In this document: positions 1-8,906 of the stretch, piece by piece
How the letters are laid out: every line of letters begins with the position of its first letter
How positions within the stretch are numbered: the first letter of the stretch is position 1
Program-made: the position numbers and the translations under genes
Origin: Maricaulis sp.
Lineage (GTDB): Bacteria; Pseudomonadota; Alphaproteobacteria; Caulobacterales; Maricaulaceae
NCBI RefSeq assembly: GCF_030149235.1
Contig: NZ_JASBRW010000004.1
Span: forward strand, 61,737-125,736
Reading direction: 5' to 3'
DNA: 64,000 nucleotides
Notes under the pieces: model-generated
What the model saw: the letters and a program-made list of their open reading frames with translations, nothing else
Told to the model about the DNA's origin: nothing
The model's database searches: none

Positions 1-539
1 GGATCAAGCCCGATCGAGACGAAATGGCCGGGGGATTTGACCTCCGGTTCTGTCGGGATTCCGGCCTCGGCCGCGAGGTCGAGAACCTCCTCAAACGTCG
101 GGATGAGGAATTGGCCGTTGAAGTCCTGGGGCCTATCGGCGCGGGGTTGTCGGGCGCGCAGCGTGCGTAGCTCCTCGAGGGTGAAATCCTCGATCCACCA
201 GTCATTGCGATCACCCTGGATACGCCGCCGGTCGGCGAATTCTGGCTTGTCGGCCACATCCGTCGTTGTTGACAGGTAGCGGTCATGCCGTGCGACCAGG
301 ACACCATCGGCCGTCATCACGAGGTCGGGTTCGATAATATCCGCACCCTGTTCGATGGCCAGGCTGTAGGCTTCCAGCGTGTGTTCCGGCAGTGCGCCGC
401 TCGCCCCGCGGTGGGCGATCACGAGGGTGGGTTCGCCGCTCAGCGTCTGCCATTGGAAGGGCTCGGCCTCTTCAACGGGTGGAGTACAGGCCGTGAGGCA
501 CAAGGCGGCCAATCCCGAGCCGATCATCCGGTAAAGCAT
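1..539 (-). CDS. Glycerophosphodiester phosphodiesterase family lipoprotein (3' end cut by window edge)
   Basis: Predicted to hydrolyse glycerophosphodiesters to an alcohol and glycerol 3-phosphate in the periplasm. The start at 539 is preceded by a GAGGGGGA ribosome binding site six bases upstream. The N-terminus is a lipoprotein signal with a lipobox ending LTAC near residue 17. The GDPD signature follows: HRGASGALPEHTLEAY near residues 38-53, then the acidic EPD pair and a RHD motif, and later IPTEPEVK, where the family usually has a Y-x-E-x-K metal site. About 180 codons are visible and the frame runs off the left edge without a stop, so roughly the last third is missing. It stands alone and divergent from nothing on its left. 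The family call is firm; the exact substrate is not known. Confidence 0.85.
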   Translation of the reverse strand, partial: MLYRMIGSGLAALCLTACTPPVEEAEPFQWQTLSGEPTLVIAHRGASGALPEHTLEAYSLAIEQGADIIEPDLVMTADGVLVARHDRYLSTTTDVADKPEFADRRRIQGDRNDWWIEDFTLEELRTLRARQPRADRPQDFNGQFLIPTFEEVLDLAAEAGIPTEPEVKSPGHFVSIGLD

Positions 540-609
540 GCAAATCCCCCTCGCTAATGCGACAGCAATCTAGACTGCGCCGCCGGTCAGCGGGAGAGCG
601 AAAATGCGA

Positions 610-867
610 TCAGGCGAAAAATCCCGACAGACCCGCCATCATGGCCTGGCCGGCTTCGCCAAACAGTCCGCCCATCCAGGCCCCACCTGCCCCCGCGGCA
701 CTGACCCCGAGTGTTGTCAGCATGCGATGCCGGACTACCCAGGTCGCAACGGATCGTGCGGTGCCGAAAACGGCCGGTGCACCAAACATGCTGACGCTGC
801 CGCCGACGATGAGTGCAGTTGCCAATGACACCAGTGCGGTTTGTACTTCGTGCGGAACTGTGTCCAT
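610..867 (-). CDS. Small hydrophobic protein of unknown function (85 aa)
   Basis: An 85-residue protein with two hydrophobic stretches (about residues 10-35 and 50-80) separated by an RSVATWVVRHR-like basic segment, so probably a two-span inner membrane protein. The start at 867 is supported by a GGGGAGG ribosome binding site five bases upstream. Glycine- and alanine-rich helices are typical of small membrane proteins, but I recognise no family. It sits between the GDPD gene (same strand, about 70 bases downstream) and the divergent antiporter gene. Competing frames on the plus strand here lack a ribosome binding site and have no membrane or domain character. Confidence 0.55.
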   Translation of the reverse strand: MDTVPHEVQTALVSLATALIVGGSVSMFGAPAVFGTARSVATWVVRHRMLTTLGVSAAGAGGAWMGGLFGEAGQAMMAGLSGFFA

Positions 868-941
868 CTTAGCCTCCCCTGCCGCGCCGGTTCTGCCGCT
901 GCGGCTCTGTCCAAACTGAAACGACGCGGCGAAACTAATTC

Positions 942-2780
942 ATGCAGGCTGACCTTACCCTGACCATCGCGGTCATCGCCGGTTCAGGCATTGCTGCCCA
1001 ATGGCTCGCCTGGCGTCTGCGCTGGCCCTCCATTGTCCTGATGATGGGCGCGGGGCTGATCCTCGGGCCTTATGCCAGCCTGGTACTCGGCCAACCCTTG
1101 CTCGACCCGTCTGCGAGTTTCGGTGAGTATCTGCGCCCGATGATCGCCCTCGCGGTCGCCGTGATCCTGTTCGAGGGCGGGATCACGCTGAATTTCCGCG
1201 AACTCCGGGACGTGTCCGCGCCGGTCCGCCGCATGGTCTTTCTCGGCTTTCCGCTGGGCTGGGGGCTGACGACCGCAGCGCTGTATTTTGTCGGCGGTCT
1301 GGCCCTCGATCTGGCGGCCATGATCGGGGCGCTCTTGACCACGACAGGCCCCACCGTCGTCCTGCCCCTCTTGCGCCAGGCAAAGCTGCCGCCGCGGATC
1401 GCCGCAGTGTTGAAGTGGGAAGGCATCGTCAATGACCCGATCGGGGCGCTCGCGGCGGTGTTCCTGTTCGAAGCCATACGCCAGACCGCTTTGGGGCATG
1501 ACTGGGCTGCAGCTGCCGGCTTCCTGGCGCTGGGGGCGTTGGTTGGCGCCGTCCTCGGCTTTGCCTCCGGCTTTGCCCTGTCGCAGGCCTTCCGGCGTGG
1601 CTGGGTACCCGAGCCGATGAAGGCGCCGATGGTGCTGGCCGCGGTTCTCGTCTGCTATGCCGCGGCCGAAACCCTGGCCGATGAGACCGGCCTCGCGGCT
1701 GTCGCCATTTTCGGTCTGGTCGTGGCCAATTCCCGCCTCGCATCGATTGAGGAAATGCGCCGCTTCAAGGAGGGCATTGCCGCCATTCTCGTGGCCAGTG
1801 TTTTTGTGGTCCTCGCTGCCGATCTCGCACCGTCGGACTTGCTCGCGCTGAACTGGCACCATGCTGCTTTCATAGCGGCTTTCATGCTGATTGTCAGGCC
1901 TTTGTCAGTAGTTCTGGCGACCTTTGGGTCCGGGTTGAACTGGCGGGAGACAGCGTTCGTCGGGCTCATCGGACCGCGCGGAGTCGTTGCCGCCGCGGCG
2001 GCCGGGCATCTGGCCCTGACCCTGGTTGATGCCGGGCGGGCCGATGCGGCCATCCTCGCACCGCTGGTGTTCGCCACGATATTTGCCAGCGTCTTTGGTT
2101 GCGGTTTTGCCGTCCAACCCCTGGCCAAGGCCCTGAAACTGTCTGAGGATGGGCCCGACCGCTTGCTTATTGTCGGGGCCAATCCGTGGACGCTGGGGCT
2201 GGCTGATGCGCTCAAGAGCGCCGGCGTGCCTGTGACCATCGCCGACACCGGCTGGCGGCGGCTGCGCGCGGCTCGCCTGGCTGGCCACGATGTCTATTAC
2301 GGTGAGGTCCTGTCGGAGGCGGCGGATTGGCGGCTTGAGCCGGCGCGGTTCTCGGCCCTGCTCGCTGCCAGCCCGAATGATGCCTATAATGCGCTCGTCT
2401 GCGTCGAATACTCGCCGGAACTGGGTCGGAGCTATGTCTTCCAGCTCTCAGGCATGGATGCTGAGGACAGCGAAACCAAAGATAGCGAAGATCCGCGCGC
2501 CATCGTCTACACGGCCCGTGGACGCACGCTGATCCGGCGCGGTCGCGGCTATGAGGGGCTGACGCGGGACTGGTGGGGTGGCTGGCGTTTCAAAGCCACC
2601 AAGCTGAGCGAGAGCTACACGATGGCCGATTGCCTCGCCGACGCGAACGGAGCCGGAGACCTCGTCCTGGCACGTATGCCCAACGGGAAGTTCGCGCTTC
2701 TGGGGCCGGGAAAGGAACCGCCGGCCGGGGCGGGCACGGTGATTATCCGCTTCGCCCCGCCAGAAGCTACAGACACCTAG
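942..2780 (+). CDS. Cation:proton antiporter (CPA family) with C-terminal nucleotide-binding-like domain
   Basis: A 612-residue protein predicted to exchange a monovalent cation (Na+ or K+) for protons across the inner membrane. Residues 1 to about 395 hold a dozen or so hydrophobic segments with the CPA-type pattern, including an ILFEGGI motif after helix 3, TTTGPTVVLPLL and a late GPRGVVAAAAAG segment. From about residue 405 a Rossmann-like stretch begins (RLLIVGANPWTLGLADAL), resembling the TrkA-N/RCK domains of Kef and YbaL-type antiporters, though the usual GxGxxG is altered to GANPWTLG, so nucleotide binding is uncertain. It lies alone on the plus strand. Its TAG stop shares a CTAG palindrome with the stop of the convergent lipoprotein gene. 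Ion specificity cannot be read from sequence. Confidence 0.85.
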   Translation: MQADLTLTIAVIAGSGIAAQWLAWRLRWPSIVLMMGAGLILGPYASLVLGQPLLDPSASFGEYLRPMIALAVAVILFEGGITLNFRELRDVSAPVRRMVFLGFPLGWGLTTAALYFVGGLALDLAAMIGALLTTTGPTVVLPLLRQAKLPPRIAAVLKWEGIVNDPIGALAAVFLFEAIRQTALGHDWAAAAGFLALGALVGAVLGFASGFALSQAFRRGWVPEPMKAPMVLAAVLVCYAAAETLADETGLAAVAIFGLVVANSRLASIEEMRRFKEGIAAILVASVFVVLAADLAPSDLLALNWHHAAFIAAFMLIVRPLSVVLATFGSGLNWRETAFVGLIGPRGVVAAAAAGHLALTLVDAGRADAAILAPLVFATIFASVFGCGFAVQPLAKALKLSEDGPDRLLIVGANPWTLGLADALKSAGVPVTIADTGWRRLRAARLAGHDVYYGEVLSEAADWRLEPARFSALLAASPNDAYNALVCVEYSPELGRSYVFQLSGMDAEDSETKDSEDPRAIVYTARGRTLIRRGRGYEGLTRDWWGGWRFKATKLSESYTMADCLADANGAGDLVLARMPNGKFALLGPGKEPPAGAGTVIIRFAPPEATDT

Positions 2781-2968
2781 TAGTAGACCGGGTCGTCGCC
2801 CGGCTGGCTGCCGCCTGGCTCTGCCGTGCCGCAATAGGGCCAGTTGCCCGCATTCGGATCGCCGTTCGGGCAAACCGCGTCGGTACCGTCATAAATCGCC
2901 ATGCAGCCGGCCAGGCTTGCCGCACCGAGAAGCGCGGCGAGTACCAGAAATGAACGCTTGATGGTCAT
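2777..2968 (-). CDS. Small lipoprotein (63 aa)
   Basis: A 63-residue protein with a short positively charged N-terminus (MTIKRS), a hydrophobic stretch and the lipobox LAGC, so it should be lipidated and anchored in the membrane as a mature peptide of about 40 residues. The mature part has two further cysteines (VCPNG, WPYCG) and a Gly/Pro/Asp-rich tail. I prefer the start at 2968 over the in-frame codon at 2992, because a GAGAGGGA ribosome binding site lies about nine bases before it and it gives a canonical signal peptide. Function unknown. It overlaps the antiporter stop codon by four bases, tail to tail. Confidence 0.6.
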   Translation of the reverse strand: MTIKRSFLVLAALLGAASLAGCMAIYDGTDAVCPNGDPNAGNWPYCGTAEPGGSQPGDDPVYY

Positions 2969-3097
2969 GATATTGTCCCTCTCTGCACCCATCGTGGCTC
3001 TGGACGGTCACAAGGGCAAGCGCGAAAGCGCGTGATTCATGGCGAATTAACCCCGATTGGCCAGTTTTAAGCCTTCGGTTTCCGTCGGGGATTAAGC

Positions 3098-5080
3098 ATG
3101 CCGCGCTCAGCAAACGCCGACCGTTCGCAACGGCGCCGCCCAGTCGCGCCGCGCCGGCGCAAGCCGGGCCGGCGCAAGGGCGGTGTTGGCTGGTTCAAGG
3201 CACTTTTCGTGCTCGGTGCGGCTGTTGCCCTGGTCCTGGCGGTCTGGATTGTGCTGATCGCCCGGGATCTGCCCGACACGTCGGGTCTCGCGGATGTGGA
3301 ACGAACCGCATCCATCAGCTTCTATGACCAGACCGGCCGACTGATCGCGCGCCGCGGCTCGGCCCATGGTCGCGCGGCGACGATTGATGAAATCCCTCCG
3401 GCTCTGATCGATGCCGTCCTCGCCGTCGAGGACCGGCGTTTCTATGGGCATTTCGGTGTCGACCTGATCGGTACTGTCCGTGCCCTGCTCGCCAACTTGC
3501 GTGCCGGCCGTGTGGTCCAGGGCGGTTCGACGCTGACTCAGCAGCTGGCCAAGAACCTGTTCCTGACCCCAGAGCGCACCATCCGCCGCAAGGTGCAGGA
3601 AGTGCTGCTCGCTTTCTGGCTCGAGCGGCGTTTCAGCAAGGATGAAATCCTCGAGCTCTATCTCAACCGCGTCTATTTCGGTGGCGGGGCCTGGGGTGTC
3701 GAGGCCGCCTCGGCCCGCTATTTCGGCAAGACGGTCTCCGAACTCAATCTTGGTGAGGCCGCGCTCCTCGCCGGCCTGCTCAAGGCACCGTCACGCTACA
3801 GCCCCGTCAATGATGCCGACCGGGCGGCAGCCCGTGCCACGGTTGTGCTGGATCTGATGGAGCAGACCGGCCGCATCAGCGCCCAGGAGCGCATTGATGC
3901 AGCCTCGACGCCGATTCGCGTGTCGCGCGGCGCCTCCAGCCCGGGTGCGCAATACTTCATCGACTGGATTGCGCCGCAAGTGCGTGAGCTGGCTGGCCCG
4001 GATCATGGCGATCTGCGGGTGACGACGACGCTCGACATTGTTGCTCAGCGGGCTGCGGAAGAAGCCCTCGCGCAAACCATGGCTGACCCGGACCAGGCGC
4101 GCGGGGCGAGTGAAGCCGCCCTGGTGTCGCTGGCCCACGACGGCGCTGTGCGGGCCATGGTCGGCGGCCGCAGCTATGCCGCATCCCAGTTCAACCGCGC
4201 CGTTCTGGCCCAGCGCCAGCCCGGCTCGGCCTTCAAGGCCTTCGTCTATGCCTCCGCTTTCGAGGCCGGCCTGACGCCGGACGATGTCCGCTCCGATACA
4301 CCGGTCGCGGTCGGTGACTGGGCCCCGGCCAATTACAATGGTGAATACAGGGGCGATGTGACCCTGCGCGAGGCCTTTGCCCGCTCCTCCAATGCGGTTG
4401 CCGTTCGCATCGCCGAGGAGACCGGGCGCGGCCACATTGCGCGTTTGGCGAGCCGGCTCGGTATTGAGAGCCGCCTGCGGGTCGACCGGTCACTGGCGCT
4501 GGGGGCCTATGAGGTCAACCCGCTGGAGATGGCCGGTGCGTATGCCGCGTTTGCCAATGGAGGATACCGGGCCCAGCCGCACGGCATATTGCTGATCGAG
4601 GACCGTGCCGGCGAGGTCATCTACGAAGCCCAGCCCGTTGGGTATGAACGCGTACTCGATGAGCGAACCTATCAGCGCATGCGTCAGCTCTTCCGCTCCG
4701 TCGTGAGCTGGGGCACCGGGCGACGGGCCGCGGCCGACGGTATGACCGAGGGTGGCAAGACCGGCACAACGAATGATTTCCGCGATGCCTGGTTCGCCGG
4801 TTTTGGTGGTGAGCTGGTGACCGTCGTCTGGGCGGGGAATGATGACAATGCGCCGACCGAACGCGCAACCGGTGGCGGGCCGCCGGCCGCGATTTATGCC
4901 GGTTTTGTCCGCAATGCACCGCAATACGGTCTCGCCTCGGAGCCGGCCGGCGCCCCCCTCGCGCTGATGCCGGAGGCCAGCGAGCCGGTTGAGCCCCTGG
5001 CCGAACCGGTCGAAGAACCGCCCGTCGCCGAGGAACGCGATCCGATCGCAGCCTTCCTTTCAGGTCTTGGCGGCGACTAG
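3098..5080 (+). CDS. Bifunctional class A penicillin-binding protein (PBP1A type)
   Basis: Builds peptidoglycan in the periplasm: the glycosyltransferase domain polymerises lipid II and the transpeptidase domain crosslinks stem peptides. A basic cytoplasmic tail (residues 1-31) precedes one membrane helix (about 32-55). The GT51 domain spans about 95-265 with the catalytic EDRRF (E111), GGSTLTQQLAKN and the RRKVQE motif. The transpeptidase domain spans about 340-590 with the SxxK nucleophile motif SAFK (S377, K380), SSN (430-432) and KTGTT (554-558). The C-terminal 70 residues are Pro/Glu-rich and probably disordered. At 660 residues it is short for PBP1A, having no OB-fold insert between the domains. 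It is a single gene followed by an inverted repeat. Confidence 0.93.
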   Translation: MPRSANADRSQRRRPVAPRRRKPGRRKGGVGWFKALFVLGAAVALVLAVWIVLIARDLPDTSGLADVERTASISFYDQTGRLIARRGSAHGRAATIDEIPPALIDAVLAVEDRRFYGHFGVDLIGTVRALLANLRAGRVVQGGSTLTQQLAKNLFLTPERTIRRKVQEVLLAFWLERRFSKDEILELYLNRVYFGGGAWGVEAASARYFGKTVSELNLGEAALLAGLLKAPSRYSPVNDADRAAARATVVLDLMEQTGRISAQERIDAASTPIRVSRGASSPGAQYFIDWIAPQVRELAGPDHGDLRVTTTLDIVAQRAAEEALAQTMADPDQARGASEAALVSLAHDGAVRAMVGGRSYAASQFNRAVLAQRQPGSAFKAFVYASAFEAGLTPDDVRSDTPVAVGDWAPANYNGEYRGDVTLREAFARSSNAVAVRIAEETGRGHIARLASRLGIESRLRVDRSLALGAYEVNPLEMAGAYAAFANGGYRAQPHGILLIEDRAGEVIYEAQPVGYERVLDERTYQRMRQLFRSVVSWGTGRRAAADGMTEGGKTGTTNDFRDAWFAGFGGELVTVVWAGNDDNAPTERATGGGPPAAIYAGFVRNAPQYGLASEPAGAPLALMPEASEPVEPLAEPVEEPPVAEERDPIAAFLSGLGGD

Positions 5081-5112
5081 ACTCTAATTCCCGGCACAAG
5101 CGTCTGGCCACA

Positions 5113-5156
5113 CCCTGTTGAACTCGCTAGTTATTTCACGAACGAATTCAACAGGG
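5113..5156 (+). promoter_or_regulatory. Inverted repeat that would pair with the ribosome binding site of the next gene
   Basis: A perfect 10-base inverted repeat, CCCTGTTGAA at 5113-5122 and TTCAACAGGG at 5147-5156, with a 24-base spacer. The right arm runs into the purine-rich GGGGG (5154-5158) that is the only plausible ribosome binding site for the gene starting at 5165, so a folded transcript would hide it. No run of T follows, which argues against a rho-independent terminator for the penicillin-binding protein gene. A DNA operator is the other reading. The repeat is seen directly; the role is inferred. Confidence 0.45.
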
Positions 5157-5164
5157 GGTTGCTT

Positions 5165-6778
5165 GTGCGCGTACTCGATCAGATTTTCATCGCCGGCTCG
5201 GCTTGCCTCATTCTCACATCGGTCGGCTGGACGCAGGCAGAGCCCTCGCGCAACGAAGCCCTGGCGGCCCTGGCCGCGATCGAGCTGGACCGGTCCCGTC
5301 CGGGTGTGCTGAGCTTTGACAGCACGCGCTATGAGGCGGGCAGCGTGATCCTGTCCAATGTGGTGATCTACAATACCGGCGCGGATGAAATCGAGCGCGA
5401 CGCCAAAGGTCAGCCGCTCGATGACAATCCCTATCTCGGCGCCGACCTGCATATCGAGGAATTGCGTCTCGATGGCCCGCGCCTGAGCTCCGATGACAGC
5501 CTGCTGCTGGACGGTCTGGTGATGACGGGCTTTGCCCTCCTGGGGCACGAAAGCAGCGCGGTGTTGAGCCTTGAATCCATCCGTGTGGATGCACCGAGTC
5601 CTGACCTGGCAGCGGTGATCGGCGAAGCCTTGCGGGCTCCGAGCGTCGGCGGTGATGACGCGCAATTCGAAGGTGACGAGGTCTCCGCCCGCGAAGTGGT
5701 CTTTTCCGGTTTCGTCATGGAGGGCGTGGACGCGGAAGGAACGGATGTCCGCATGCGTATCGAGGACACGCGCCTGACCTATGACGCCGATGCAGCGGCC
5801 AGCGGCTTCGTGCTGCGTGACTGGCGTGTTGATACCGAGACCGCGGAGAGTGGCGCGCTTGCCTTCAATGTCGCGGAAATTCGGCTGGACGGTATCGGAA
5901 TTGATACGATTGGTGGCTGGGGCGAATTCATTGATCAGGATGACCAGGCCGGCTTTATCGAAGCCTATTTCCAGACCTTGATGCTGCAGCCGGGTGAGCT
6001 CTACCAGGTCCTCAATATTCGCGATGTCTCGCTCAGCACCAGCGGTGTCGAACTGGCTCTGGACGCCCTGACCGTCAACAATCAGGTCAATGGTGCCCTG
6101 ACTCGCTCACGGACCCGCTTGAACGGGCTGAGCCTGGTGCCCGATGCCGAGAATGAGGAAGGTGCGACCGTCGCCGCTGGGCTCGCCCAGATGGGTTATG
6201 ACCAGATCACGCTGCAGGCTGAATTCAACACCAATTACGATGCTGAGACTGGCCGGGTCTGGACCGAGGGCGAGAATTTCTATCGCCTCGAAGACGGGTT
6301 CCGGCTCGATGTCGCCTCGGATACATCCGGCTATGACCAGCTCTCTCAAGTCATGGCAGTGGCCGCTGAAGCCGACCGGGATGACGAAGCCGTGGCCCAG
6401 GCCATCGGCCAGGATGCGCTCAGTGCGATCCGGATCAATGAGCTCGCGCTGACGCTGACCGATGAAAGCCTGCTGTCACGCTTCTTCACGCGCATGAGCG
6501 AGGAGCAGCAAATGCCGGTAGCAGACGCGCGATCCCAGATGGCCGGCGCCGCTGGCCTGATGGCGCTGGGCATGACCCAGTCTTTGGGGCCGGATCTCGG
6601 CATGCAGGTGAACCGGGCCCTGACGCGCTTCATCCAGGAAGGCGGGTCGCTGACCGTACGGGTCGCTCCGGATGGTACGCCCACGGTCATGGACATGTTG
6701 ACGCCGGATGCGAAGAGCGGGGGCTTGAATGTGGCGGCGATGGGTTTGTCCGTGACCCACACGCCGCCGTCGGACTAG
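5165..6778 (+). CDS. Large secreted protein of unknown function
   Basis: A 537-residue protein with a Sec signal peptide (hydrophobic residues about 6-20, likely cut after GWTQA), so periplasmic or exported. The mature part has no cysteine-rich or catalytic motif I recognise. It is rich in alternating short hydrophobic and acidic stretches with many Leu-Asp-Gly turns (LRLDG, IRLDG, SLSTSGVEL), suggesting a long beta-rich fold, somewhat like AsmA-type or DUF945-like proteins, but I cannot assign a family. The GTG at 5165 is preferred to the TTG at 5159 because the GGGGG ribosome binding site then has a six-base spacing. The ribosome binding site lies in an inverted repeat. Its stop overlaps that of phaZ by four bases. 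Confidence 0.75.
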   Translation: MRVLDQIFIAGSACLILTSVGWTQAEPSRNEALAALAAIELDRSRPGVLSFDSTRYEAGSVILSNVVIYNTGADEIERDAKGQPLDDNPYLGADLHIEELRLDGPRLSSDDSLLLDGLVMTGFALLGHESSAVLSLESIRVDAPSPDLAAVIGEALRAPSVGGDDAQFEGDEVSAREVVFSGFVMEGVDAEGTDVRMRIEDTRLTYDADAAASGFVLRDWRVDTETAESGALAFNVAEIRLDGIGIDTIGGWGEFIDQDDQAGFIEAYFQTLMLQPGELYQVLNIRDVSLSTSGVELALDALTVNNQVNGALTRSRTRLNGLSLVPDAENEEGATVAAGLAQMGYDQITLQAEFNTNYDAETGRVWTEGENFYRLEDGFRLDVASDTSGYDQLSQVMAVAAEADRDDEAVAQAIGQDALSAIRINELALTLTDESLLSRFFTRMSEEQQMPVADARSQMAGAAGLMALGMTQSLGPDLGMQVNRALTRFIQEGGSLTVRVAPDGTPTVMDMLTPDAKSGGLNVAAMGLSVTHTPPSD

Positions 6779-8043
6779 CCTTTTCGGGCGGCCAGGGCCT
6801 CTGCGCCCTGCTCGTCCCAGAAACCGCGCATTTTCGGCGCGATATGTTCGCGGAAACGACGCCCGTTGAACACGCCGTAATGTCCGACGGAGGGCTGAAT
6901 CCAGTCCATTTGCAGCGCCTCCGGCAAGCTGGAGCATAAATCGTGCGCGGCCTGGGTCTGGCCGATGCCGGAGATATCGTCCTTCTCGCCCTCGACGGTC
7001 AGCAGGGCCACATCCTTGATGGCGGCCGTGTTGACCCGACGGCCATGCACTTCCTGCTCGCCCTTGGCCAGTTTGTGCTCCTGGAAGACGTCCTTGATGG
7101 TCTGAAGGTAGAATTCCTCCGACAGGTCCATCACGGCGAGATACTCGTCATAGAAGGTGCGGTGTTTCTCGGCGCTGTCGCCATCACCCTCGACGAGGTG
7201 ATTGTAGAAATTCCAGTGCGCATCAACATGGCGGTCGAGATTCATGTTCATGAAGCCCGCCAGCTGCAGGAAGCCCGGATAGACCCGGCGCAGCGCGCCT
7301 GGATTGGGAGCTGGCACTGTGTGGATCAGGTTCTTGGCGAACCAGTCATAGGGTTTTTCCTCGGCCAGCTTGTTCGGCACGGTCGGTGATTTGCGCGTAT
7401 CGATCGGCGAACCCATGAAGGTCATCGAGGCCGGGCGGCACGGATCATCATCTTCCGACATCAGGGCAATAGCGGCCAGAGTCGGCGGACCCGGCTGACA
7501 CACGGCGACGACGTGCACATCAGGACCCAGAAGCGCGATCATCTTACGCACATAGCTGGTGAAGTCGTCGAGGTCGAAGCGGCCATCGGCCAGCGAGACC
7601 ATGCGGGCGTCCTGCCAGTCGGTGATGTAGACCTCGCTGTCCGGCAGGAAGGTCTCGACCGTGCCGCGCAGCAGTGTAGCGTAGTGACCGGACATCGGTG
7701 CGACAAAGAGAACCTTGCGGTCCTGTTTGGGTCCGCGGATCGCGTCGAGGGCCTCATAGTCGCGGCGGAAATGCAGGAGATCACACCAGGCTTCTGACCA
7801 GACTACTTCCTCGCGTACGGCGACACGGTGGCCGTCAACGATGGTGTGGTCGAGCATCCATTCAGGCTTGCCATAGCGCCGGGTGACGCTTTCGAACAAT
7901 TCTGCGGCTGCGGCCATGGTGCGCCCGGCGACAGTATCGCCCATCGGGTTCCACGGTGCCCGGATCATGCGGCGGGTCGCATTGGCGGCGGCGCGCCAGG
8001 GCGTCATCGCCATCCGGTTCATTTCATACATGCTGTAGAGCAT
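6775..8043 (-). CDS. phaZ: Intracellular polyhydroxyalkanoate depolymerase
   Basis: Degrades stored poly(3-hydroxybutyrate) granules in the cytoplasm to hydroxybutyrate oligomers. The 422-residue length and sequence match the PhaZ1/PhaZa group of alpha/beta hydrolases, which use cysteine rather than serine as nucleophile: here VVAVCQPG with C182. The remaining triad is likely the Asp in GEKDDI (near residue 355) and the His in VGHYGVFNGRRFRE (near residue 390). No signal peptide, as expected for the intracellular form. A GGAGG ribosome binding site precedes the start. No PHB synthase or phasin gene is adjacent; the neighbour is senC on the same strand, 38 bases upstream. Confidence 0.93.
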   Translation of the reverse strand: MLYSMYEMNRMAMTPWRAAANATRRMIRAPWNPMGDTVAGRTMAAAAELFESVTRRYGKPEWMLDHTIVDGHRVAVREEVVWSEAWCDLLHFRRDYEALDAIRGPKQDRKVLFVAPMSGHYATLLRGTVETFLPDSEVYITDWQDARMVSLADGRFDLDDFTSYVRKMIALLGPDVHVVAVCQPGPPTLAAIALMSEDDDPCRPASMTFMGSPIDTRKSPTVPNKLAEEKPYDWFAKNLIHTVPAPNPGALRRVYPGFLQLAGFMNMNLDRHVDAHWNFYNHLVEGDGDSAEKHRTFYDEYLAVMDLSEEFYLQTIKDVFQEHKLAKGEQEVHGRRVNTAAIKDVALLTVEGEKDDISGIGQTQAAHDLCSSLPEALQMDWIQPSVGHYGVFNGRRFREHIAPKMRGFWDEQGAEALAARKG

Positions 8044-8081
8044 AAAGCCTCCAGGGCGCAGCCGGCGGGATTACCTGTCCG

Positions 8082-8771
8082 TCAGGATGCGCCTTCTTCC
8101 TCAAGGAAGTCTTGCAACCCCCTCGCCACGGTTTCCGGATCTGTGCCGTGTGCGAAGATGTTGTAGAACTTACCTTCGAAATCCATGAAATAGATGATGG
8201 ACGAATGATCCATCAGATAATCGTCACCTTCGCCCGAGCGGCGATAAGCGACGCGGTATTCTGCAGCGGCGGCCGCAACCTGTTCCTGCGTGCCGGTCAG
8301 CCCGATCAGATTGTCGGGGAAGGCGGGTGAGGACACGTATTGCGCCATTTGCTCGACGGTGTCGCGCTCCGGATCGATAGAGATCAGGATAGGCTGGAAA
8401 TATGCCCGCTCCTCTTCGGACAGGCGCTCCAGCGCCAGGTCCATGATCTGCATTGAGAAGGGGCAAACATCGGGGCAATAGGTGAAGCCGAAATAGACCA
8501 GCATCGCCTTGCCGCGGAAATCCTCGTCGGTGACGGTCTCGCCGAGATGATTGACCAGGGTGAAGGGGCCGCCGATATCGGCCTCGCCGCTGACACGGAC
8601 GGGTGCCGGACGGTTGACCGTATCGCCGCTTTCCATGGCCATAAGCGTGAAGAAGGTCAGCATCATGACCATTGGGGCGGCGAGGACCAGCAAAACCCAG
8701 GCGCGCTCGCGGGCCATCCCGCGGAGGAGGCGGCCAAGAGCCGATCCCTGCTTGTCACCATTTTCGGACAT
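8082..8771 (-). CDS. senC: SCO1/SenC copper chaperone for cytochrome oxidase assembly
   Basis: Membrane-anchored thioredoxin-fold protein that delivers or reduces copper for the CuA centre of cytochrome c oxidase. One membrane helix (about 25-45) is followed by a periplasmic domain with the copper-binding CxxxC, TYCPDVCP (C99, C103), and the third ligand His in MDHSSIIYF (H189). The start at 8771 (229 residues) is chosen over an upstream in-frame codon at 8834 because GGAG lies six bases before it and the longer N-terminus is not membrane-like. It is divergent from regB, an arrangement also known for senC beside the RegA/RegB genes in Rhodobacter-type bacteria. Confidence 0.93.
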   Translation of the reverse strand: MSENGDKQGSALGRLLRGMARERAWVLLVLAAPMVMMLTFFTLMAMESGDTVNRPAPVRVSGEADIGGPFTLVNHLGETVTDEDFRGKAMLVYFGFTYCPDVCPFSMQIMDLALERLSEEERAYFQPILISIDPERDTVEQMAQYVSSPAFPDNLIGLTGTQEQVAAAAAEYRVAYRRSGEGDDYLMDHSSIIYFMDFEGKFYNIFAHGTDPETVARGLQDFLEEEGAS

Positions 8772-8906
8772 CAGAACTCCATGAGCTGTTCGCCTGTCGG
8801 CGAAGCATGATATGCGAGGTCCCCGCGCAAGCATGCTGCGGGTGCGAAACTAGGTTCGGCGAGTTGATATGTCCATCAAGTATGACGAATTTGTGCAGGG
8901 TTTCTT

